A stretch of 12,029 bases of DNA from JAAYCI01 sp964371725 (GTDB lineage: Bacteria > Bacillota > Clostridia > Oscillospirales > Ruminococcaceae). The translations under genes were made by a program, and so were the position numbers. The stretch is from assembly GCA_964371725.1 (NCBI GenBank), contig CAYJNQ010000046.1:1-12029 (forward strand), in the 5' to 3' direction. Positions 1 through 6,313 of this stretch are shown here, one piece after another. The notes below the pieces were generated by a model. The model did not search any database. It saw nothing but the letters and a program-made list of their open reading frames with translations, and was not told the origin of the DNA. Numbering within the stretch: the stretch's first letter is position 1; every line of letters begins with the position of its first letter.

Positions 1-52
1 TGACATTTTAAATCCTGTATATGTCATTTTCTGCTTGTTCAGTGGGCATTAA
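1..52. repeat. Left copy of 52-bp terminal inverted repeat
   Basis: This stretch is the reverse complement of 11978-12029 with one mismatch (C at 14, A at 12016). Within it, TGACAT (1-6) and ATGTCA (21-26) form a 6-bp dyad, and TGACATTTT (1-9) is echoed by TGTCATTTT (22-30) 21 bp further in. The inner part beginning TGTCATTTTC resembles the outer end of Tn402/Tn5053-type transposons, but no transposase is present. The repeat overlaps the 3' end of the M20 gene and supplies its stop codon. It may be one end of a mobile cassette, a MITE-like dispersed repeat, or the edge of a longer repeat at a contig break. Confidence 0.9.
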
Positions 53-601
53 GTACATGCTTATATCCTCGAGATAGCCTCTTTTTAAAAATTCCATCTT
101 TCCTGCGCCGTCTATGCCGTGTTGCATCAGTTCTTTCACAAAATCGGCAGGGCACAAGCTCTCCTCTGCGGGGATGCCGAGCAAGGCCACATCCCCACTT
201 AATTCACGCATTAAATTGCATTCTTGCAGCACATAGGCGGCGCCCAGCATGGAGGCCAGCTGCATATCATGCCCACAGGTGTGTGCATTGCCCGTGGCCT
301 TGTCGGCCTCTGGGTGCCTTGGCGTGTAAACGGCGTCCAGCTCACCCACAATGCCCACCACGCAAGGTCTTTCCCTCTTTTCGCCGTGCAGATAGGCCTT
401 GAACCCCGTTCGCACCAAATCACTTTCCAGTTTGGCGGCAGGCAAATGTTCCCGTATCCACTTTTGCAGGTATCGGCTGGTTTCCCACTCTCGGTATCCA
501 AGCTCCGGCCGCATCTTCAACGCTTGCGCAATGTGCCAAAAAAAATCGCCTTGCTCATCGATAAAGGCAAAGGCCCTCTGCTTTAAAACCGGTGTGTCCA
601 T
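8..601 (-). CDS. M20-family amidohydrolase/peptidase, 3'-truncated (probable pseudogene)
   Basis: This 197-residue protein matches the N-terminal half of M20 metal-dependent amidohydrolases, cytoplasmic enzymes that hydrolyse amide bonds of N-acyl amino acids or small peptides. Visible motifs are RPELGYRE near residue 31, GELDA (86-90), the metal-binding HTCGHD (107-112) and the acidic pair PAEE (144-147). Family members are usually near 400 residues, so the dimerisation/lid domain and the later metal ligand are missing. Similarity appears to end around LEDISM; the last 14 residues and the stop are encoded by the inverted repeat. The chosen ATG has AGGA 7 nt upstream (609-612); the frame extends to a GTG at 661 without a good ribosome site. 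Substrate cannot be told. It is probably inactive. Confidence 0.75.
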   Translation of the reverse strand: MDTPVLKQRAFAFIDEQGDFFWHIAQALKMRPELGYREWETSRYLQKWIREHLPAAKLESDLVRTGFKAYLHGEKRERPCVVGIVGELDAVYTPRHPEADKATGNAHTCGHDMQLASMLGAAYVLQECNLMRELSGDVALLGIPAEESLCPADFVKELMQHGIDGAGKMEFLKRGYLEDISMYLMPTEQAENDIYRI

Positions 602-675
602 CTGTTTTTCCTGCCTTTCTGTTTTCTTTAAGCACAAATCCAAAACCGTTTTCCAATTCACCCATCAAATAAGGT

Positions 676-716
676 CTACAAATAGTTGAAACAAACCGTT
701 TGAACACCATTTGTAG
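676..716. promoter_or_regulatory. Interrupted dyad between divergent M20 and MATE genes
   Basis: CTACAAAT (676-683) pairs with ATTTGTAG (709-716). Inside, GTTGAAAC (685-692) faces GTTTGAAC (698-705) with one mismatch around a 5-nt loop. The element fills the short gap between divergent genes, 14 nt before the AAGGAG ribosome site of the MATE gene (730-735). It could be an operator for a repressor of the transporter or a folded leader. A weak minus-strand promoter (TTGACT, 18 bp, TACAAA) overlaps it; no convincing plus-strand -10 box was seen. Confidence 0.4.
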
Positions 717-740
717 GCACCAGCTAAGCAAGGAGTCAAC

Positions 741-2777
741 ATGTCCTCAGAAAACGTTTTATCAAAACAAAGTGTCCCAAAACTCTTTGCAAAATACTGC
801 ATACCGGCTGTAATTTCCATGATCATATCCGGCGTGCAGGGCATGATAGACGGTATCTTTGTGGGGAATTTTGTGGGCAGCAACGCACTTGCCTCCGTGA
901 ACATCTCCCTGCCTTTTTTCCAGCTCATCATCGGTGTTAGCATGGTCATCAGCATTGGCACACAAAGTTATGTGGGGCTAAGCCTTGGGCAGAAGAACAC
1001 GGAAAAAGCGCAAAACGGCTTTCACACATTCAAAATTCTAACCGTAGTCATCGCTTTCCTCATCAAGGTTTTGGGCTTGTGTTCAAACCGCGAGGCGGCC
1101 ACATTGATTGTCTCAGACTCCGCTTTGCTAAACGATACCGACACTTACATTCGAACCATTTCTCTTTTTGCGGTGCCCATGTGCCTGATGTTTTATTTTG
1201 GGTTTTTGTGCCGCATTGTGGGCAAACCCGAGCGGTATTTCTACGGCTGTGTTTTAAGCATAATTGTGAATGTTTCGCTGGATTACCTGTTGATTGCACG
1301 CCTCGACCTTGGTGTGGGGGGCGCAGCGCTTGCCACCGGCCTTGCCTACTCGTCCGCTTTGCTCTTTGTGGCTCCACCCCTGCTGCGCAAAAACAGCGTT
1401 CTCCATGTTTTTTGCGGCAAATTTTCCGCGAAGTGCATTCCCCCGGTTTTATACAACGGCTCCTCGGAAGGGGTCAATTCCGTTTCCATTGCACTCACGG
1501 CCTTTTTGTTCAATGTTTCTCTGATGCAAAGAGCCGGCGCCGAGGGTGTTGCGGCTTTCACGGCCATCAATTATATCGGCACCCTTGGCGGCATGCTGTT
1601 GTTTGGCATCTCAGACGGCATCGGCCCTTTGGTAAGCTACAATTTTGGTGCACACCATTATAAACGCGTGCGCCAAATTATGCGCCTTGCCTATTGTTTC
1701 AACCTCATTTTCGGGGTGCTTCTCTTTTGTCTTTTGTTCTTCTTCACAAGCCAGCTTGCCGGCCTGTTCATTCAAAACAACCAAGCGCTCATCGATTTGG
1801 CTGTAACCGGTGGGCGGCTGTACAGCTTTTCCTTCTTATTGTCCGGCTTCAATATTTTAAACTCGGGCTACTTTACCTTCATCGGAAAAGGGCTTGAATC
1901 CGTTTTGGTGGCCGCCAGCAGGGGGCTGGTTTTCGTCAGCATCGGCATCTTGGTTTTGCCCCGTTTTCTTTCGATAAACGGCATTTGGCTTAGCGTGCCT
2001 TTTGCCGAATTTTGCGCCATGATTGTTGGGGTGGTTTTGCTTTGTAGAAATGCAAAACAACTGGCCAAAAACAGCACCCTACAAAATTTCGAGAACAGCC
2101 TTGCACAGCCGCTGCACAGCGAAGCCCCCTTGGAAGCACAAACACCCTGTGGGCAGCTCATCACCATCAACCGTCAGTTTGGCAGCGGCGGCAGAGAGGT
2201 GGGCAAGCGGCTTTCCGAGGCACTGCACTGCGCCTATTACGACAAAGAAAGGCTGGCAGACCTTGCAAAAAAACGGGGAATCCCCCCCGAAGAGCTACCA
2301 CACTTTGAGCCCGCACAGCCCACCACTTACACCTTCAGCCGTTCCTTTATGGCCTATCGGCAGTTGTCTTTCAGCGAGAAAAACCACACGCAAATCGAGG
2401 CCCTGAAAACGCTTGCACAAGAAACACAAGGGGTTTTTGTGGGCATGTGCTCAGACCATGTATTGCACAGCCAAAACCCGCTTAAAGTATTTATTTTTTC
2501 ATCGGATATGGATTTTAGAATCGACCGCTGTTTTGCCAAGGTTCCCGAAGACATGCACACAAGCTCGCGCGAGCACATCCGCGAAGAAATTTTGGCCATT
2601 GACGCCCAAAGAGGCCATTATTACAAGAGCTGTACAGGGGAAAACTGGCAAGATATGAGCCGGTATCACCTGTGTATCGACACCTCCAAAGTGGGCGTGC
2701 ACAACGCCGTTGAGCTCCTTGTGCGTGCCCTGGCCGAGCACAACACCGGCATAAGCACGGCAAAAGAAAAGCCATGA
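741..2777 (+). CDS. MATE-family efflux transporter fused to cytidylate-kinase-like domain
   Basis: The protein has 678 residues. Residues 1-440 are highly hydrophobic, with about twelve membrane segments, and fit the MATE family of cation-coupled multidrug/metabolite exporters (family-like stretches PAVISMIISGVQGMIDGIFVG near 22-42 and GKPERYF near 161-167). A polar linker (about 440-470) leads to a soluble domain (472-668) opening with ITINRQFGSGGREVGKRL, the altered P-loop typical of the cytidylate-kinase-like family (Cytidylate_kin2), followed by YYDKERLADLAKK. MATE proteins are usually about 450 residues, so the extra 230 are an added domain, presumably cytoplasmic. The ATG has AAGGAG 5 nt upstream. 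Drug or substrate specificity and kinase activity cannot be read from the sequence. The fold assignments are strong; the coupling of the two activities is unknown. Confidence 0.88.
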   Translation: MSSENVLSKQSVPKLFAKYCIPAVISMIISGVQGMIDGIFVGNFVGSNALASVNISLPFFQLIIGVSMVISIGTQSYVGLSLGQKNTEKAQNGFHTFKILTVVIAFLIKVLGLCSNREAATLIVSDSALLNDTDTYIRTISLFAVPMCLMFYFGFLCRIVGKPERYFYGCVLSIIVNVSLDYLLIARLDLGVGGAALATGLAYSSALLFVAPPLLRKNSVLHVFCGKFSAKCIPPVLYNGSSEGVNSVSIALTAFLFNVSLMQRAGAEGVAAFTAINYIGTLGGMLLFGISDGIGPLVSYNFGAHHYKRVRQIMRLAYCFNLIFGVLLFCLLFFFTSQLAGLFIQNNQALIDLAVTGGRLYSFSFLLSGFNILNSGYFTFIGKGLESVLVAASRGLVFVSIGILVLPRFLSINGIWLSVPFAEFCAMIVGVVLLCRNAKQLAKNSTLQNFENSLAQPLHSEAPLEAQTPCGQLITINRQFGSGGREVGKRLSEALHCAYYDKERLADLAKKRGIPPEELPHFEPAQPTTYTFSRSFMAYRQLSFSEKNHTQIEALKTLAQETQGVFVGMCSDHVLHSQNPLKVFIFSSDMDFRIDRCFAKVPEDMHTSSREHIREEILAIDAQRGHYYKSCTGENWQDMSRYHLCIDTSKVGVHNAVELLVRALAEHNTGISTAKEKP

Positions 2778-2820
2778 GGCAACCCACCCCCCTGCTTTTC
2801 AGGCCTTGCCAATTGCGCCG

Positions 2821-2855
2821 GGGCCGAATAAACACCCCTTGGGTTTATTCGGCCC
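2821..2855. terminator. Hairpin terminator between convergent genes
   Basis: GGGCCGAATAAAC (2821-2833) pairs perfectly over 13 bp with GTTTATTCGGCCC (2843-2855) around a 9-nt loop. It lies 44 nt after the MATE-fusion stop and 10 nt after the YitT stop on the other strand, so it can serve both. Neither side is followed by a long T-run, which lowers certainty about strength. Confidence 0.75.
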
Positions 2856-2864
2856 TATGTTCCC

Positions 2865-3746
2865 TTAGGCCAATTCATTTTTAAAATTGCCTCCCATCAC
2901 CTCGCTGGCGTGGGCAATGACCACAAAAGAACTGGGGTCGTGCGCTTTGGCAATGCGCTTAAGCAAAATGATTTCGCGCGGTTTCACCACCACCATCAAA
3001 ATGTTACGGTTGGTTTCGTGATACATGCCAATGCCCTTTTGCAAGGTAACCGAGCGATTCAACTTTTGGGCGATGTCCGCCGATATTTGGTTTGGCGTTT
3101 CTTGCGTTATCACATAACATAGGCAGGCTCTTTCCACGCCCGTTAATACTTTATCTGTCATATAAGAACTTGTGTACACAGCCACAATGGCAATCAGGCC
3201 CAATTCGATGCTGCCAAACACCACCATGGCAAAAACCACGCTGATGCCGTTTACAATTAAAAACATAATGCCAAGGGACATATGCGGAAAATAATTTCGC
3301 AAAAGCCGTGCAATCAAATCGGTGCCGCCGGCCGAACTTTCGGCCTTTACCATGCACACCGCCCCAAGGGCAGAAAAAACACCACCGAACAGTGCCGCCA
3401 CCAGCAAATTGTCGGTTGCAGGCGGCAAAATGAGGGCGAACACATCCACAAACACAGCGAACAAACCCGGTGCAACCACGCTTTTGGCGGCATAGGGCCA
3501 GCCAAACACAAAAACAGCCCAAATGCTAAACGGAATGTTCAGCAAAAACACCCACAACCCAAGGGAGATGGGCACCAGCCGCGTTAGCACGGTGGCAATG
3601 CCGGTAAGCCCCCCTGCGGCAATGTCGTTTGGAAAGTAAAAAAGCTGAACAGCCAGAGCATAAAAGATGTTGCTTAGAATAAAAAAGACAGTTTGCTTCG
3701 CCAATTTTTTCATTTTTTTGGGCTTTGTTTTTGTTGGAACTTGCAT
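2865..3746 (-). CDS. YitT family membrane protein (DUF161 + DUF2179)
   Basis: The protein has 293 residues, the usual length for the YitT family of Firmicutes membrane proteins, whose function is still unclear. Residues about 15-195 form five to six hydrophobic segments carrying the family signatures AAGGLTGIA (43-51) and SSAGGTDLIAR (138-148). A soluble C-terminal DUF2179-type domain spans about 205-285. The N terminus is basic (KTKPKKMKK). The ATG is preceded by GAGGAAGG (3756-3763) with about 9 nt spacing; a second in-frame Met at residue 12 is possible but has no comparable ribosome site. A separate promoter lies about 90 bp upstream, with a hairpin in between, so the gene is probably transcribed independently of the upstream glycosyltransferase-like gene. 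Confidence 0.9.
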   Translation of the reverse strand: MQVPTKTKPKKMKKLAKQTVFFILSNIFYALAVQLFYFPNDIAAGGLTGIATVLTRLVPISLGLWVFLLNIPFSIWAVFVFGWPYAAKSVVAPGLFAVFVDVFALILPPATDNLLVAALFGGVFSALGAVCMVKAESSAGGTDLIARLLRNYFPHMSLGIMFLIVNGISVVFAMVVFGSIELGLIAIVAVYTSSYMTDKVLTGVERACLCYVITQETPNQISADIAQKLNRSVTLQKGIGMYHETNRNILMVVVKPREIILLKRIAKAHDPSSFVVIAHASEVMGGNFKNELA

Positions 3747-3785
3747 CCCGGTGCACCTTCCTCTTCCACCTATTTTCGCCTGAAC

Positions 3786-3819
3786 AAAAGCGATGTTTTC
3801 CGTAAAGAAAATCGCTTTT
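3786..3819 (-). promoter_or_regulatory. Leader hairpin upstream of YitT gene
   Basis: In the transcript sense, AAAAGCGAT pairs with ATCGCTTTT (3811-3819 with 3786-3794), extended by TTTC/GAAA after a 2-nt bulge. It falls between the predicted transcription start (about 3831) and the ribosome site. The 3' arm runs into CTTTTGTT, so it could act as an attenuator or as an mRNA-stabilising structure. No known riboswitch class is recognised. Confidence 0.5.
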
Positions 3820-3837
3820 CAAGCGCTGACCAAGCCA

Positions 3838-3866
3838 ATTATACAATCGTTGCCACCCGAATACAA
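3838..3866 (-). promoter_or_regulatory. Promoter of YitT gene
   Basis: On the minus strand, TTGTAT (3861-3866) and a perfect TATAAT (3838-3843) are separated by 17 bp, a good housekeeping-sigma promoter. The predicted start is near 3831, giving a leader of about 85 nt before the YitT ATG. Confidence 0.7.
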
Positions 3867-4052
3867 GCCCTTTATGCGAGAGCAGAAACGAATTTTTCTA
3901 TCCAATCTTGGTTGTTTTGGTGCAAATTGAACACAATGTGGCCGGGCTGATGTTTGTGTTCGTGTTTTGGGGCACAAAAACCACGGCTTTACACCATGCC
4001 CAAGGCGTTGTAAACATAACTGCCACAGGCCCCTTTTCCCGCCGCTTCACGT
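3867..4052. other. Intergenic stretch downstream of GT-C-like gene
   Basis: These 186 bases (part of a 306-bp gap) hold no supported coding region. The only structure seen is a weak interrupted hairpin at 3988-4014 (TTTACA/TGTAAA plus an inner GCC/GGC), 39 nt after the stop of the minus-strand membrane gene and followed on that strand by TTTTT at 8 nt; it may be a poor terminator. Confidence 0.4.
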
Positions 4053-5942
4053 TTATGCCTCTTCAAACTCCACAAGGGTATACACGGGTTTTCCGTTCAC
4101 TTTTTCCACCTGAAACACCCAAGGCATGGGCGTTTGCTCGTCTATTTGAAGCTGCTGCGACACCGCCGTGATATACTCCGGTGTATAAAAATTCATCACC
4201 AAACGGGTTGCCATTGCATTTTGTGTGTAGTGGTTCAAAAATTCCATATCGATGTTTTGTGCGTAACCGGGCTCGTTTCTGAACAAGATAACCGTTTGAT
4301 GCTCGGAGAGGAAATATTCGCACTCGGCACTCACAGAGCCACTTGCTTGCAACACATCTGCATCCACACCATAAAAAAGCATGGTGTTCCCATCTGCTGC
4401 CAAATAAGGGGCCATCTCGGCCGTAATTTCTTCGTGCAGCACAAAATTTTCATTCACCGGGGGCACTGCCACATTTTGAATCAGCCCTATTGGGTTCAAC
4501 AAAACACAACAAAATAGGCCCAGCAAAGCAATTTTATGCCAGGTACGCAAAGGTGCGTCGCCGTCGAAAACAAACTTGAAAAAGGCCAGCGTTAAAACAA
4601 CCAGCACAACGGAAAAATACCGCAGCAAAGAGGATAGAATTTCGGGCTGGATGAAATAGGTGAACAAAATGCCCCCAAAATATAGGCCACACGCGGCCAA
4701 AACGAACCCCATAAAGGCCAAAACACGCCGATTTTTATAAGAATAAGCGCAAAATGCAAGCAGGAAGAAAAGCAGGCACGCGGCCACAAAAAAGGCACTC
4801 CCGTTGGCATTTTGCAGTTTTTGGTGCAACAAAATTTCCATTGAATCGTTTATCAAATGCACATTGCTTTCGCCGGCACCGTTGTTTAACACCTGCATAA
4901 TAGAACCCGTTCGCGGGTTTGAGAAGAACAGGTTTTGCAGGTCAAAAGAGCTTTGTGTCGGCACAATGTCACTGTCGAACCATTCATTTTGCAAAACGGC
5001 TTCTTCATATTCAAGGCGGTTGCTGCCGGCCGTGTAATAAACCGACCAACTGCACTGTAGCAGCACAATTCCCACAAAACAAACCGCCATGGCTTTATAT
5101 GCGATGTTTTCTTTTAAAACGAACTTTGAAAACAAAAGCCCCAGGAAAATAATTCCACAAAACAACAACCCTGTGAACGACTTCAAAAAGATAAGCGTAA
5201 ACGATATGGCCACCACAGGATAAAGGTAGCCGCCCTCTCTTTGGCTTAAAAACAAAATGATAAGAGCCGTCACCAGCAACACCGCCAATTGTACATCGAT
5301 TAAGAGGCTGTTGATGGACAAGGTTGGATACCCTGCCGATAGGCACAGCATGGACAGCGCGATGAATGCGCTGTTTTTTAGCATGGATTGCGTTTTAAAT
5401 GTTTGGGTTATGCCCACAAGCGACACCATAATGCCCAGTGCATTTACAGCATACAGGGTGCTTTCTGCATAGCCAAAAACCTTTGTGTATGCATATTGCA
5501 ACGGAATGAAAGCCGGGTAGTAATCTTTGTGGTGCATGTTGGAATGCGGCGTAAAATAGCTGCCTTCCAGCGTGTGCAGCTCTCTCACCGCCCTCGCCCA
5601 AAAAGTGGCTTCATCGGAATACCAAATGGTTTGGTTGTACAATAAAACCGCTAGCACCACGGAAAACAAAAGGTAGCTTAGCACAATGGCTTTATCCTTT
5701 TGAAAGTGTTTAAGCAGCGTTTTTCTTTCAAACAAAAAATAAACAAGCACGGCTAGGGGCAAGAACACAATCAGGTACGGTGCAATTTTATAGCTTCCAA
5801 ACAAATACACAAAAACATACGCCAGTAATACATGGGCACAAAAAGAGGTGAGCAAAGCATAGCCAAGTTTGAGCTCTTTCCTCCATTTTGTCATCACCAG
5901 CGCACCGGAAAAAACAGCCAAAAATAACGATATAGAAACCAT
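4053..5942 (-). CDS. Polytopic membrane protein, putative GT-C (GT39-like) glycosyltransferase
   Basis: From the ATG at 5942 the protein has 629 residues. It has roughly eleven to thirteen hydrophobic segments over residues 1-490 and a soluble C-terminal domain (about 490-629) likely outside the membrane. The first large loop carries WYSDEATFWARAVREL (107-122) followed by HKDYYPAFIPLQYAYTKVFGY; an acidic pair in this loop and this layout match GT-C glycosyltransferases that use polyprenyl-phosphate sugars to modify surface glycans or proteins. Sugar and acceptor are unknown. The start was chosen because AGGGGG (5946-5951) precedes it by 3 nt and the hydrophobic N terminus follows; an ATG at 5957 is a close alternative. 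The open frame continues to 6137 but that part is non-hydrophobic and crosses the promoter. The family call is moderate; membrane topology is clear. Confidence 0.7.
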   Translation of the reverse strand: MVSISLFLAVFSGALVMTKWRKELKLGYALLTSFCAHVLLAYVFVYLFGSYKIAPYLIVFLPLAVLVYFLFERKTLLKHFQKDKAIVLSYLLFSVVLAVLLYNQTIWYSDEATFWARAVRELHTLEGSYFTPHSNMHHKDYYPAFIPLQYAYTKVFGYAESTLYAVNALGIMVSLVGITQTFKTQSMLKNSAFIALSMLCLSAGYPTLSINSLLIDVQLAVLLVTALIILFLSQREGGYLYPVVAISFTLIFLKSFTGLLFCGIIFLGLLFSKFVLKENIAYKAMAVCFVGIVLLQCSWSVYYTAGSNRLEYEEAVLQNEWFDSDIVPTQSSFDLQNLFFSNPRTGSIMQVLNNGAGESNVHLINDSMEILLHQKLQNANGSAFFVAACLLFFLLAFCAYSYKNRRVLAFMGFVLAACGLYFGGILFTYFIQPEILSSLLRYFSVVLVVLTLAFFKFVFDGDAPLRTWHKIALLGLFCCVLLNPIGLIQNVAVPPVNENFVLHEEITAEMAPYLAADGNTMLFYGVDADVLQASGSVSAECEYFLSEHQTVILFRNEPGYAQNIDMEFLNHYTQNAMATRLVMNFYTPEYITAVSQQLQIDEQTPMPWVFQVEKVNGKPVYTLVEFEEA

Positions 5943-6032
5943 AATCCCCCTACCCATTTGTGTTGTTAAACACCCTTTTTCATTTGATGCCAAACCTTTA
6001 CAAAGCACGCCCAAGCAAACTTTTTCATTTTT

Positions 6033-6061
6033 ATTATATACGATAGGGTTTGCAAAAGAAA
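6033..6061 (-). promoter_or_regulatory. Probable promoter of GT-C-like gene
   Basis: The minus strand has a perfect TATAAT (6033-6038) and, 17 bp upstream, a weak -35 (TTTCTT, 6056-6061). The predicted start near 6026 leaves a leader of about 84 nt and excludes the upstream part of the open frame (to 6137) from the protein. Confidence 0.5.
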
Positions 6062-6079
6062 TAGGGCTTGCTCTATTTC
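6058..6079. promoter_or_regulatory. Dyad overlapping -35 of GT-C-like gene promoter
   Basis: GAAATAG (6058-6064) pairs with CTATTTC (6073-6079), extended by a G-T and a G-C pair around the tetraloop CTTG. It overlaps the predicted minus-strand -35 region, a placement typical of a protein-binding operator. Confidence 0.4.
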
Positions 6080-6175
6080 GAGAGAAGCCGCGCCTGTAAG
6101 CAAGAACAAACCACCGCGCCGCCGGCTTGTGCACCAAAATTTTAAGCCGAAATTTGTTGAATATTCCAATATTTA

Positions 6176-6187
6176 ATTCCCCGGAAT
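6176..6187. promoter_or_regulatory. Palindrome ATTCCCCGGAAT upstream of cyclase promoter
   Basis: A perfect 12-bp palindrome ends 2 bp before the predicted -35 of the first GGDEF gene, where an activator or repressor could bind. The cognate regulator is unknown. Confidence 0.4.
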
Positions 6188-6189
6188 GA

Positions 6190-6218
6190 TTGTGAATATG
6201 AAAATTATGCGAAATAAT
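6190..6218 (+). promoter_or_regulatory. Promoter of first GGDEF gene
   Basis: TTGTGA (6190-6195) and AATAAT (6213-6218) are 17 bp apart. The predicted start near 6225 leaves an 89-nt leader before the ATG at 6314. The leader contains a short GGCT/AGCC hairpin followed by TTTTT (6273-6292), too weak to call a terminator, and no recognised c-di-GMP riboswitch. Confidence 0.55.
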
Positions 6219-6313
6219 AAAGGTTAACTATGTACATTCATCTTTTACGGTACCACACTTAGGGTTTCGAATGGCTCGACGCTAGCCTTTTTGAAAATAG
6301 ACTGGAGATTTCG

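Noticed and set aside
602..661. N-terminal extension of the M20 protein to a GTG at 661
   Set aside because: No ribosome site before the GTG; ATG 601 has AGGA at 7 nt and matches the usual family start distance from the RPELG motif.
1079..1663. Long plus-strand frame inside the MATE gene
   Set aside because: It is a shadow frame, rich in Cys/His/Arg, without family likeness or ribosome site, fully inside a clear membrane protein gene.
3956..3986. CGTG/CACG hairpin downstream of the GT-C-like gene
   Set aside because: Only eight pairs with a bulge and no T-run directly after; not distinguishable from chance.
3693..4171. Small plus-strand frames in the YitT/GT-C gap
   Set aside because: They overlap the promoter, hairpin or the 3' end of the minus-strand gene, with no ribosome site or recognisable protein.
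5943..6137. 65-residue N-terminal extension of the GT-C-like protein
   Set aside because: It lacks a ribosome site, is rich in Arg/Lys unlike a membrane protein start, and overlaps the predicted promoter; ATG 5942 with AGGGGG fits better.
6225..6313. Possible c-di-GMP (GEMM) riboswitch in the leader of the first GGDEF gene
   Set aside because: GACGCTAGCC loosely recalls the GEMM segment GACGCAAAGCC, but the other conserved GEMM parts and the expected stems are missing.
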